A stretch of 64,000 nucleotides of DNA from Pseudomonas fluorescens (lineage in GTDB: Bacteria; Pseudomonadota; Gammaproteobacteria; Pseudomonadales; Pseudomonadaceae): contig NZ_CP015637.1 of the NCBI RefSeq assembly GCF_001708445.1, forward strand, positions 5,767,001 through 5,831,000. Direction: 5' to 3'. The translations under genes and the position numbers were made by a program. A model generated the notes under the pieces. The model had not been told where the DNA came from and searched no databases. It was given only the letters and a program-made list of their open reading frames with translations. Shown piece by piece: positions 17,933 through 25,540 of this stretch (position 1 is the first letter of the stretch; each line of letters starts with the position of its first letter).

Positions 17933-18622
17933 ATGGAACGCCGCTCTCCAACGAGTCCGCCTAAAGGGCCCGATACCGATTCAACGAGCCTTCAGGGAGA
18001 GCGCTTGAAGCCGTCCGCCAAAAAGCCATCGAGCTTTTACATGAAGCAGATGCGTGCAGGCCTGGCGGCCGCCGGCTACGTGAAACACGAGACTTGGGTG
18101 CTTCCCGAAAACCGAAGCTTGCTCAAGCAGATGGAGAAACAGCTTCGCCAGCCGATTCTGGCTGGCTCATTCATGTCGGAGAATTACATGAGCGCAGGTA
18201 CCAACTGGAATATCGATCGCCTCTACACCGCTCTTCAGGCCCTGGACGACGTGGTGTCCAAGGACATTACGCTTTCTCTCGTCCAAGGCTCCGAGTCCAG
18301 TATCAAGCTGGAAATGAACGACTTCGGTGGCTTGCCGATTTACATCGCGGTGGTGGGCGAGCAGATCATCGTTGACACCGTTCTAGTCGATGTCGAATCC
18401 ATCAACGATGTCACGAAATTCAATGACGCGGTGTTGCGCAGCCGGGAAATGTTCCCGCTGTCCTCGATCGGTATCGAGTCCATGCCTAACGGGCAAGTTG
18501 TCTACAACATGTTCGGTGCGTTGAGTTCCGACTCCAGCCTGACAAACATCGTCACCGAGGTGAAAACCCTGGTCGACAACGTGCAGCGCGCCAGCGAAGC
18601 CTTCGAACGTTTCTTCAATTAA
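17933..18622 (+). CDS. yjfI: YjfI-like DUF2170 protein with N-terminal extension
   Basis: First gene of the PspA-type operon. The 229 residues hold a DUF2170 domain (about 85-225; TLSLVQGSESSIKLEMNDFG, PLSSIGIESM). The family's function is unknown, but it is the regular upstream neighbour of PspA-like YjfJ in E. coli. The first 80 residues are an addition: a disordered basic stretch, then SSFYMKQMRAGLAAAGYVKH and ETWVLPENRSLLKQMEKQLR. That pattern resembles ribbon-helix-helix proteins of the MazE-antitoxin type (a GLxxxxxWVP-like strand, then a helix). This would make it a DNA-binding autoregulator, which is inference. ATG 17933 follows GCGAGGTCAGT. Confidence 0.8.
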   Translation: MERRSPTSPPKGPDTDSTSLQGERLKPSAKKPSSFYMKQMRAGLAAAGYVKHETWVLPENRSLLKQMEKQLRQPILAGSFMSENYMSAGTNWNIDRLYTALQALDDVVSKDITLSLVQGSESSIKLEMNDFGGLPIYIAVVGEQIIVDTVLVDVESINDVTKFNDAVLRSREMFPLSSIGIESMPNGQVVYNMFGALSSDSSLTNIVTEVKTLVDNVQRASEAFERFFN

Positions 18623-18639
18623 GTATTCGGGAGTATCCA

Positions 18640-19338
18640 ATGACTCAGTCCATCTGGAGCAAATTGTTCACCGCGCTGCGTGGCGGTGCCAATGAAGTCG
18701 GCGAATCGATCGTCGACCAACAGGCCCTGCGCATTCTGGATCAGGAAATTCGCGACGCCGACACCGCGCTGGCCAACGCCAAGCGTGAACTGGTCAGCAT
18801 CATGGCCAAGCACAAATTGGCGACTGATCGCGTCAACGAGTACGACGCCAAGATCAAGGACCTGGAGTCCAAGGCGGTGGCTGCCCTGCAGGCCAATCGT
18901 GAAGACCTCGCCCTGGAAGTGGCCGAAGCCATCTCGACCCTGACCAACGAGCGGGATGTGGAGCACAAGCAAGCCACCGAGTTCGGTGGCTATGCCGAAA
19001 GCATGCGCAAGGACATCACCAAGGCCGAAAGCCGGATCAAAAGCCTGCGCCAGCAAGTGGATATGGCCAAGGCTCGCGAAAGCGTACAGAAGGCCCAGGT
19101 CAGCGCCTCCATCGCCAGCGGCGGTGCCAACGGCAAGCTGGAAACCGCCGTCGGTACGCTGAATCGTTTGCAGGCCAAGCAACAGCAGCGCGCCGCTGAA
19201 CTGCAAGCCCAGGATGAACTGGCGGATGCATCGACCGGGACCGACCTGGAGCGCAAGCTGCGCGAAGCCGGCATCACGCCGAACGAAGGCAGCGCCAATG
19301 CGATTCTGGAGCGTCTGAAGCAAAAGTCGGCGGAGTAA
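18640..19338 (+). CDS. yjfJ: PspA/IM30-family membrane-stress protein
   Basis: A PspA/Vipp1/ESCRT-III-like peripheral membrane protein of 232 residues; the family assembles helical scaffolds on stressed inner membranes. The sequence is almost wholly helical coiled coil. It starts with an amphipathic helix (SIWSKLFTALRGGANEVGES) and continues with the family run DQQALRILDQEIRDADTALA. It ends in the tail TDLERKLREAGITPNEGSAN. No pspBC or pspF lies nearby; the neighbours are the yjf set, so this is the YjfJ type rather than the classical psp operon. It starts 17 bases after the DUF2170 gene. Confidence 0.92.
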   Translation: MTQSIWSKLFTALRGGANEVGESIVDQQALRILDQEIRDADTALANAKRELVSIMAKHKLATDRVNEYDAKIKDLESKAVAALQANREDLALEVAEAISTLTNERDVEHKQATEFGGYAESMRKDITKAESRIKSLRQQVDMAKARESVQKAQVSASIASGGANGKLETAVGTLNRLQAKQQQRAAELQAQDELADASTGTDLERKLREAGITPNEGSANAILERLKQKSAE

Positions 19339-19394
19339 GCAGCATCGCCGCAGGGAGGGCAGTGTCTGCCCTTCTTTTTTACGTCGAGGTCAGG

Positions 19395-19955
19395 ATGGAT
19401 GCCCTGAAGGGTTTCAAGACAATCGCAGGCTTGGCCTTGTTCATGGTCGCGCTGCAACTGCTCAATGTGGCGACCGGTTACAGCCTCATGGCGTTCGGCC
19501 TGATCCCGAGAACGCTGCAGGGGCTGCCCGGCATCCTCACCTCACCGTTTTTGCACGGGTCGTTTGCCCACCTGAGCGCCAACCTGGTTGCCTTTTTGAT
19601 CCTGGGCACCCTGGTGATCATCGAAGGGCTCAATCGGTTCGTTACCGTCAGCGCGATCATTATCCTGCTGGGCGGTTCACTGCTCTGGTTGTTCGGTTTT
19701 GCGGGCATACACGTGGGGGCCAGCGGCTGGGTCTTCGGGTTATGGGCCTACCTGTTATCGCGCGCCTGGTTCCACCGGAGCTGGAGCAACCTGATAACGG
19801 CCGGTGTCGTAGCGGTACTGTATGGCGGCCTGATCCTTGGCTTCCTGCCGCGTCAGGGTGTTTCCTTCGAAGGGCATCTGTTTGGTGCATTCGCCGGATT
19901 TATTGCAGCCAAGGTACTTCTCTCCAAACCACGCAGCAGGTTTAATGCCGGCTGA
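19395..19955 (+). CDS. Rhomboid-family intramembrane serine protease
   Basis: A 186-residue six-segment membrane protein. Rhomboid signatures: HGSFAHLSANLVAF (the HxxxHxxxN oxyanion region), the catalytic Ser in HVGASGWVFG, and the catalytic His in EGHLFGAFAG. It should cleave membrane-embedded segments of partner proteins; the substrate is unknown, but neighbours YjfL and the channel are candidates by context only. ATG 19395 has GAGGTCAGG upstream; an earlier GTG at 19362 adds 11 non-conserved residues. It stands between PspA and the channel, with 56- and 72-base gaps. This gene is not part of the E. coli yjf operon. Confidence 0.9.
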   Translation: MDALKGFKTIAGLALFMVALQLLNVATGYSLMAFGLIPRTLQGLPGILTSPFLHGSFAHLSANLVAFLILGTLVIIEGLNRFVTVSAIIILLGGSLLWLFGFAGIHVGASGWVFGLWAYLLSRAWFHRSWSNLITAGVVAVLYGGLILGFLPRQGVSFEGHLFGAFAGFIAAKVLLSKPRSRFNAG

Positions 19956-20027
19956 ACGCACTTGAGCATCCAGACGTCGAGGCGATGGCGTGATCAGGAA
20001 TCAAGTACCCAGGGAGTCAGGGACGGA

Positions 20028-21062
20028 ATGTCGATTTTTCTTTTGCTGCGCATGTACGCCTCCTCCCTCTTTCACCGTTTCGGCTGGGCAGGCCTGGTCG
20101 TTGCCTTGGGCGTTCACCTGAGCACGGCTTATCTGGGCCTGGTGTTCCTGGGCGAGCAGCACCTCACAGCTCTCGCCACGTTTGTTTACTTCTATCTCAC
20201 CACCACGCTGACCGTCGGCTATGGCGATCTTGCGCCACAGACCTCGGCGGGGCGCGTGTTCGTAGCGACCTGGGTCATGCTCGGCGGCATTGCGCTGCTG
20301 ACGGCAGCCATCGGCAAAACCACCAGCACTGTCATCGATGCATGGAGAAAAGGCATGAAGGGCAAAGGCGATTTCACCGGCAAGGTCGGCCATACCGTGC
20401 TCATCGGCTGGGAGGGCGCGTCCAGTGAGCGGGTCATCGAGTTATTGCTTCAAGACGAAACCTCGAACGACAACCTGATCGTCATCTGCGATTGCACCCT
20501 CGAAGAAAACCCGATGCCGGGCAAAGCGGCGTTCATCCGTGGTGAGAGCCTGTCCTCCACAGCGTTGTTGCTGCGTGCCGGTGTGCCCGGCGCCGAGCGT
20601 GTGCTGGTGCGAACCCCGTCTGACGATTTGACGCTGGCCACCGTGCTGGCGGTGAATCAACTGAGTCCGGTCGGGCATGTCGTCGCCCACTTCAATGAAA
20701 GTGAAATTGCCGCACTGGCCAGTTCCTACGCCCCCAGCCTGGAATGCACGTCAAGCATGGCCATCGAAATGTTGGTGCGCGCCTCCCAGGATCCCGGCTC
20801 GTCGGTGGTCATCAATGAGTTGCTGTGCGTGGGGCAGGGCGCCACCCAATACCTGATGAGATTGCCCGAGGCGTTTGAAGCAACGTTCGGCGATCTGTAC
20901 ACCCAAATGAAAGAGCGCCACAACGCCACCCTTATCGGCTATCGCGCCAAAGGTGCCCAGCAACCCTCGATCAACCCGCCCAGCGCTACGCGCGTTGAAG
21001 GCGGCGAACTCTTCTACATCGCCTCCACCCGCCTCAAGGAAATTTCCAATGGGATGGTTTAA
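20028..21062 (+). CDS. Potassium channel with RCK-like domain
   Basis: A two-helix K+ channel pore of 344 residues. The first membrane segment is at about 18-40, and the pore loop carries the exact selectivity filter TVGYGD (about 65-70). The second segment follows, then a cytosolic TrkA-N/RCK-like domain (about 122-340) starting GHTVLIGW. That domain's nucleotide loop deviates from GxGxxG (GWEGASS), so ligand binding is uncertain. ATG 20028 follows AGGGACGGA; a TTG at 19962 is possible but unsupported. The 3' end overlaps the DUF2491 start by 14 bases, showing tight coupling to the PspA operon. Confidence 0.9.
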   Translation: MSIFLLLRMYASSLFHRFGWAGLVVALGVHLSTAYLGLVFLGEQHLTALATFVYFYLTTTLTVGYGDLAPQTSAGRVFVATWVMLGGIALLTAAIGKTTSTVIDAWRKGMKGKGDFTGKVGHTVLIGWEGASSERVIELLLQDETSNDNLIVICDCTLEENPMPGKAAFIRGESLSSTALLLRAGVPGAERVLVRTPSDDLTLATVLAVNQLSPVGHVVAHFNESEIAALASSYAPSLECTSSMAIEMLVRASQDPGSSVVINELLCVGQGATQYLMRLPEAFEATFGDLYTQMKERHNATLIGYRAKGAQQPSINPPSATRVEGGELFYIASTRLKEISNGMV

Positions 21063-21723
21063 ACAGTTGATGGGGCTTGAGGCCCCACAAGCGACTACAC
21101 AATCGAAAGGCGCCGCCGCCGAACCGCTGCCGACCAGCGGGCCTCTGGGCCTGGCACCGGGCAAAGGCGTGATATTCGATGCGACCCTGAAGTTGTTGCT
21201 CGACGGGAAAACCACAGTGGTTATCCCCGGCTCCCAGGAAATCTGGAGTAACGGCACCGTGGACCTCGGGCAGTCGACCTGGCTGTCGCGCTATTACATG
21301 AACGACGAAGACTACTGGTTGCAGGTGCACACCACGGGCGATATCGCCGGGCAGGTCGAGTCGGTGATCCTGTTCAACTACCTGAGTTACGTCACCCTCA
21401 GCAGCGAGGCTGAATTGCGTCGGCTGGCGGGGCCGCAGAGTCTGATCGGGTTGCCGACCTACACCCACAATGGCGTCGAGTACACGCGCGTGTGGGGCAG
21501 CGAGGACGGCCAGACAGAATTGGTGGCCATGAGCGAGCACGTGATAAACCCCGAGGACTCCTACAGTGTCGAGCACCGCTCGATGCTATATGCCCGTGAC
21601 ACAGGCCTGACCGATCGACGGGAGTTTCTGTTGTTCTCTGTCGAAGAAGACGCTGAAGGCACCGTCAGCCTGAGCACGTCGCTGGGCATTTCGCTGTACA
21701 CAACCGACTTGAATGCGCTCTAA
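21049..21723 (+). CDS. yjfK: YjfK-like DUF2491 protein
   Basis: A 224-residue soluble protein of the DUF2491 family (YjfK), function unknown. The start ATG 21049 (MGWFKQLMGLEAPQ) overlaps the channel gene and has AAGGA seven bases before it. Low-complexity residues occupy about 15-45. The domain body has a beta-rich pattern (STWLSRYYMNDEDYWLQVHT; VILFNYLSYVTLSSEAELRR). The gene is conserved between PspA and YjfL in the E. coli yjf order, here with two genes inserted before it. No membrane segment is seen. Confidence 0.85.
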   Translation: MGWFKQLMGLEAPQATTQSKGAAAEPLPTSGPLGLAPGKGVIFDATLKLLLDGKTTVVIPGSQEIWSNGTVDLGQSTWLSRYYMNDEDYWLQVHTTGDIAGQVESVILFNYLSYVTLSSEAELRRLAGPQSLIGLPTYTHNGVEYTRVWGSEDGQTELVAMSEHVINPEDSYSVEHRSMLYARDTGLTDRREFLLFSVEEDAEGTVSLSTSLGISLYTTDLNAL

Positions 21724-21738
21724 AAAAGGAAGAAGTCC

Positions 21739-22167
21739 ATGCTAGAAGCTCTCTCCATCTCCCTGAACAAAGCCGCCGTCGTCGGCTTTGTCACCTACAT
21801 TCTGGGGGCGGCGGTGCTGTTCGCGCTGTTCCAGTTCATCTACACCCGCGTTACCCCGCACAAGGAGTTCGAGCTGATCCGGGCGGGCAACGTTTCCGCG
21901 GCAGTCGCCCTGGGCGGCGCCATCGTCGGTTTCGCCATTCCAGCCAGCAACGTGATTGCCTACTCGATCAGCATCCTCGACTTCGTCGTCTGGGCGGTGA
22001 TCGCCGCCGTCGTCCAACTGTTGGCGTTTCTGCTGACCAGCCTCGTGCTCAAAGGCACTTCCGAGCGCATCAAGAGAGGCGAGCTCGCTGCGGGCATCTA
22101 CGTGGCCGCCGTGGCCATCAGCGTGGGCATGTTGAATGCCGCGTGCATGACGCCTACCCAGAACTGA
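21739..22167 (+). CDS. yjfL: YjfL-like DUF350 membrane protein
   Basis: A 142-residue inner-membrane protein with four hydrophobic segments (about 13-35, 50-70, 80-102, 118-137). It carries the DUF350 features FELIRAGNVSAAVALGGAI and a mid-membrane GFAIP. DUF350 genes repeatedly sit beside PspA-like and glutathionylspermidine-synthase-like genes, as here. The biochemical role is unknown. It starts 15 bases after YjfK with AGGAAG upstream. Confidence 0.9.
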   Translation: MLEALSISLNKAAVVGFVTYILGAAVLFALFQFIYTRVTPHKEFELIRAGNVSAAVALGGAIVGFAIPASNVIAYSISILDFVVWAVIAAVVQLLAFLLTSLVLKGTSERIKRGELAAGIYVAAVAISVGMLNAACMTPTQN

Positions 22168-22185
22168 TTGCGCACGGAGCTCCCG

Positions 22186-22899
22186 ATGAAACGAAGCAAG
22201 TACGTCCAGCTTTCGCTGGCAGCGTCGGTCGCCATGGCGATATCCGGTTGTGGGCCGACGGAAAAAACCTACGATTTGCAGAAAAAGTACAACTTCCAGT
22301 CGGTTCAGCAGTGTGCCGATGAAAAGCTTCCAGTGGACGTCTGCTCGGACGCCTACATGACCGCCATGGCCGAGCATCGCCGCATTGCCCCGGTATACGC
22401 CAGCCAGGCCGATTGCGATGCCGACTTTGTCGCGGGCTGGTGCCAGCTGGACTCCAATGGCCAGTTCATTCCCAAGCTGGGCGGTTTCGAACTGACCGCC
22501 GAAGGCCAGGTGACACAATCCCAGGTAGACGCTGCCCAGGCCCAGGTTCCCGGCTCGCAAGCCAGCAGCGGCGGCTCCGGCTTCTCCACCAGCAGCCTGC
22601 TGACCGGTCTGCTGATCGGCAACATGCTGAGCAGCAATCGCAACAGCTACCGCTCCGAGCCTGTGTATCGCTATCGCGATGATCGCGGCGACTACGGCTC
22701 CTCGACGCTCAATCAGCGGGTCTCGAATGGGGCGACGTTTGGCCGCTCGAATCAGGCCAGGTACGGCAGCAGCAATTACACCAACACGCTGCGCTCTTCC
22801 AGCCAGTCGAGCTCCGTGGCGTCGGCCACCTCCCGTGGCGGCTTCGGCAGCAAGGCCAGCGCACGCAGCGGCTGGGGCGGCGGCGGGTCGAGCAGTTAA
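22186..22899 (+). CDS. yjfM: YjfM/YgiB-like DUF1190 lipoprotein
   Basis: A 237-residue predicted lipoprotein: signal peptide MKRSKYVQLSLAASVAMAIS with SGC as the lipobox Cys (residue 22). Then comes a DUF1190 domain with regularly spaced Cys (QQCADEKLPVDVCSDAYM; QADCDADFVAGWC) and a long Ser/Gly/Arg-rich tail (about 130-237). ATG 22186 has GGAG seven bases upstream; the earlier TTG is not needed. In E. coli the homologues YjfM and YgiB pair with YjfC and YgiC, the ATP-grasp proteins, exactly as here. Confidence 0.87.
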   Translation: MKRSKYVQLSLAASVAMAISGCGPTEKTYDLQKKYNFQSVQQCADEKLPVDVCSDAYMTAMAEHRRIAPVYASQADCDADFVAGWCQLDSNGQFIPKLGGFELTAEGQVTQSQVDAAQAQVPGSQASSGGSGFSTSSLLTGLLIGNMLSSNRNSYRSEPVYRYRDDRGDYGSSTLNQRVSNGATFGRSNQARYGSSNYTNTLRSSSQSSSVASATSRGGFGSKASARSGWGGGGSSS

Positions 22900-22910
22900 G
22901 GAGCCGGGCC

Positions 22911-24068
22911 ATGAAGAAAATCCATTGCGCAGAACGTGATGACTGGAAACAGACGGCTGAAAACCTTGGCTTTCTGTTCCATACCATCGACGACGAACCC
23001 TACTGGGACGAGAGCGCGTATTACCAGTTCACGCTCAAGCAAATCGAGAACGACCTCGAAGACCCGACCACCGAGATCCATGACATGTGCATGGACCTCG
23101 TGGCCCGCGTGGTCCAGAGCGAAGAGCTGCTCGAGCGCCTGAGCATTCCCGCGCCCTTCTTCGACATGATCAAAACCTCATGGCTCGAAGGCCACCCGCA
23201 CCTGTACGGGCGCATGGACTTCTCCTACAACGGCACCGGGCCCGCCAAGCTGCTGGAACTCAACTACGACACACCGACCAGCCTCTACGAGGCCGCGGCA
23301 TTCCAGTGGGGCTGGCTGGAGCAATGCATCGAACGCGGCTTGCTGCCCAAGCATGCCGACCAGTTCAACAGCATCGACACCAAACTCCACCAGGCTTTCG
23401 CTCAACTGCAGGTCAACCAGCCGTTCTACTTCGCCTCCATGAAAGACTCGGTCGAAGACAAAGGCACCACCGACTACCTGCGCCTGGTCGCAGAAAAAGT
23501 TGGCATCGAATCGCGCCACATCGACATCGAAGACATCGGCCTGACCGCAGAAGGTCGCTTCGTTGACCTTGAAGATCGCTGGATTCCCCACCTGTTCAAA
23601 CTGCACGCCTGGGAATTCATCTTCCACGAACCCTTCGGCGCTGCGATCGCCGAGAGTGACACGCAGTTCTTCGAACCCGCCTGGAAGGCCATCCTCTCCA
23701 ACAAAGGCGTCTTGCCGCTGCTGTGGGAATTCAACAAAGGCCACCCCAATTTGCTCGCGGCCCACCTGGATACCGACCCAGGTAAAGCCGTGCCAAAGGG
23801 CTGGGTGCGCAAGCCGTTCTTCTCGCGGGAAGGGGCCAACATCGAGCTGCAAACTGCTGACGGACTGATCGTGAAAGAAGACGGCCCCTACACGGACGCG
23901 CCGTTTATCCTTCAGGAATTCGCACCGCTACCGCGGTTTGGGGACAGCTATACGTTGATTGGGTCCTGGGTGATTGGGGACCAGGCGGCGGGGATTGGGG
24001 TGCGGGAGGATAATAGTTTGATTACCAAGGATTCGAGCCGGTTTTTGCCGCATTTGATATTGGATTGA
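22911..24068 (+). CDS. yjfC: YjfC/YgiC-like ATP-grasp (glutathionylspermidine synthase family)
   Basis: A 385-residue protein homologous to the synthetase half of glutathionylspermidine synthase, an ATP-grasp amide ligase. The amidase half is absent. Motifs: GRMDFSYNGTGPAKLLELNY with DTPTSLYEAAAFQW (substrate/ATP loop), KPFFSREGANIE (ATP-grasp Lys and glycine loop), and GSWVIGDQAAGIGVRED (Mg/ATP end). The true substrate of YjfC proteins is unsettled; a polyamine or peptide amine is a fair guess. Last gene of the operon, 11 bases after YjfM. Confidence 0.88.
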   Translation: MKKIHCAERDDWKQTAENLGFLFHTIDDEPYWDESAYYQFTLKQIENDLEDPTTEIHDMCMDLVARVVQSEELLERLSIPAPFFDMIKTSWLEGHPHLYGRMDFSYNGTGPAKLLELNYDTPTSLYEAAAFQWGWLEQCIERGLLPKHADQFNSIDTKLHQAFAQLQVNQPFYFASMKDSVEDKGTTDYLRLVAEKVGIESRHIDIEDIGLTAEGRFVDLEDRWIPHLFKLHAWEFIFHEPFGAAIAESDTQFFEPAWKAILSNKGVLPLLWEFNKGHPNLLAAHLDTDPGKAVPKGWVRKPFFSREGANIELQTADGLIVKEDGPYTDAPFILQEFAPLPRFGDSYTLIGSWVIGDQAAGIGVREDNSLITKDSSRFLPHLILD

Positions 24069-24250
24069 GGCTGGAGCTTAAAGGGGCCAAAGATGCTCGG
24101 GTGCGCGTGGCTGAGTTGCTGAAGTGGGCGGTGGCGACTTCGCAAGTGCTCGGTGAGTCACTGGCTGCGCCGCAAACGGCGGTGATGCATTGGGTGGAGA
24201 TCGCGAAGATGGTGGCGGATCGCGCTCTTGGGGGCATACAGCCTAGATAA
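24065..24250 (+). CDS. Short ORF resembling a DUF3077/DUF6124 C terminus
   Basis: A 61-residue frame with a TTG start overlapping the YjfC stop. The pattern VAELLKWAVATSQVLGESL followed by MHWVEIAKMVADRALGG resembles the C-terminal helices of small Pseudomonas DUF3077/DUF6124 proteins. The usual N-terminal part is missing. It may be a fragment left by rearrangement, or not expressed. Similarity is judged by eye only. Confidence 0.3.
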   Translation: MRLELKGAKDARVRVAELLKWAVATSQVLGESLAAPQTAVMHWVEIAKMVADRALGGIQPR

Positions 24251-24302
24251 TGCTGCTGAGAGGCATATGAGGCGATAATCTGCCCGCGTTAGCTATTCAA
24301 TC

Positions 24303-24320
24303 GTCCAACAGCTGTTGGAC
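24303..24320. promoter_or_regulatory. Perfect 18-base palindrome
   Basis: GTCCAACAGCTGTTGGAC is a perfect dyad standing alone in a gap of about 300 bases (24251-24552) between the short ORF and the S24 regulator's 3' end. It could be an operator of the GntR type (TTG...CAA arms) or part of a lost element. Apart from this dyad and the hairpin at 24352 I see nothing else in the gap. Confidence 0.4.
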
Positions 24321-24351
24321 AATTTGGGTTTGTGATTCTTGTGGGCATTAA

Positions 24352-24373
24352 AAAGCCGGCTTGTGGCCGGCTT
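24352..24373 (-). terminator. Hairpin, likely terminator for the S24 regulator
   Basis: AAGCCGGC-TTGT-GGCCGGCTT preceded on the plus strand by AAA, which is a short U tract when transcribed from the minus strand. It lies about 180 bases past the S24 gene stop, rather far for a terminator. Confidence 0.45.
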
Positions 24374-24552
24374 CTCGGGGACCGCCTCAGCTTGTTTTTG
24401 ACAAACCTCACCAGCCTTCAAATCGCTCAGCCAACATTGCGTCTGGCTGAATAGTAGGGGCATCCGCGGGAACGTCTCCGCTTCGCCAGGCAAGGTGGAT
24501 AGCCTAAGACCACCCCCTGCCAAATGTGCGGCGCATGATACCCACATTCACT

Positions 24553-25326
24553 TCAAATGCCCACCTCCGGATCCGATTTAGAGCCTTCCCAGCCCAGCAG
24601 GTGTTCATCCAGTGGCACCGGTGGGCGGCGGTTGTTGAGGGTGGACCACCAGAATACCCAGCCCACGACCTGGAAGTTTTGTTCGAAGCGTTCCTCGTAG
24701 GTGAGGTGTTCGTCCGGGTGCTCGTTGGCGTTGTGGCTGCGCATGCGCAGGCCGCCGCCCGGGCGGTTGTAGAGGTATTTGATGCGCAGCATGCCGTCGT
24801 GTTCGACGGCGTAGATTTCGCCGTCGATGATTTGGGTGCGGCCGCGGTCGATGGCGAGGGTGGCGCCTTGTTGGATGATGTCGATCATGCTGTTGTCGAC
24901 CATATAGGCGCCTACCGCGCGGTCGGGGTTGACGGTGAGGGTTTCGAGGGTGTGCAGGGAGACGCGGATGCGCTCGGTGGAGGTGAATGACGGGTGGAGG
25001 GGGATCTCCACGTCGATTTTTTCCGGGGGGCAGGCTGGGCCTGTGAGGTATTTGCCGCTCTCTTCGCGGAAGGGGAGTGCTTTCCTTGCAGTGGGGCCGT
25101 CCAGCAGGAAGTTGGCCGGCGGATGTTTGGGGCCCAGGCCGGCGTGTAGCCAGCGGCTGGAGACGCACAGCAGCTCTGCGATCTCGTTGAGTCGGCCCAT
25201 GGGGACGCCGCGTTTGAACCAGTTGTTCACGTGTTGAGGCGTGACGCCGCGGTTCTTGGCGAAGTCGGAGGCGGAAAGATTAACTTCCCGTAATAGCGCT
25301 TTTAAGCGATCACCTGATGTATTCAT
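24553..25326 (-). CDS. XRE/S24-type (LexA-like) transcriptional repressor
   Basis: A 257-residue protein with an N-terminal phage-CI-like helix-turn-helix (about 5-65; SASDFAKNRGVTPQHVNNWF) and a C-terminal S24 peptidase fold (about 115-225). The expected Ser and Lys are present in VDNSMIDIIQQGATLAIDRG and in DGMLRIKYLY. The size and layout recall pyocin/phage repressors such as PrtR. No phage or pyocin genes lie nearby, so it is an orphan regulator. Start ATG 25326 (MNTSGDRLKALLRE). It is likely a DNA-damage-responsive repressor by family; the target is unknown. Confidence 0.83.
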   Translation of the reverse strand: MNTSGDRLKALLREVNLSASDFAKNRGVTPQHVNNWFKRGVPMGRLNEIAELLCVSSRWLHAGLGPKHPPANFLLDGPTARKALPFREESGKYLTGPACPPEKIDVEIPLHPSFTSTERIRVSLHTLETLTVNPDRAVGAYMVDNSMIDIIQQGATLAIDRGRTQIIDGEIYAVEHDGMLRIKYLYNRPGGGLRMRSHNANEHPDEHLTYEERFEQNFQVVGWVFWWSTLNNRRPPVPLDEHLLGWEGSKSDPEVGI

Positions 25327-25483
25327 AAACGCAGAGTTTACTGGCCGGAAAAACAGATCAAATAAACCATGCGTTGAATCGCGCGAGTAGGATTTTGCTT
25401 AGTTGTGGCTTTATCTTTCGGACTTGCTGGTTAGTTGAACGCTGTGAGTTAAACATTGAACTTGGCGTTTAATTTTCCCCACA

Positions 25484-25513
25484 AAAAAAGCCCCGAATAA
25501 TCGGGGCTTTTTT
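25484..25513. terminator. Bidirectional rho-independent terminator
   Basis: AAAAAAAGCCCCGA-ATAA-TCGGGGCTTTTTT: an eight-base GC stem with A and T runs on both sides. It lies 27 bases past the ppa stop on the minus strand and so ends ppa transcription. It also works in the plus direction. Confidence 0.9.
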
Positions 25514-25540
25514 AATTGCCGGGGCAATGAGGAGCGGGCA

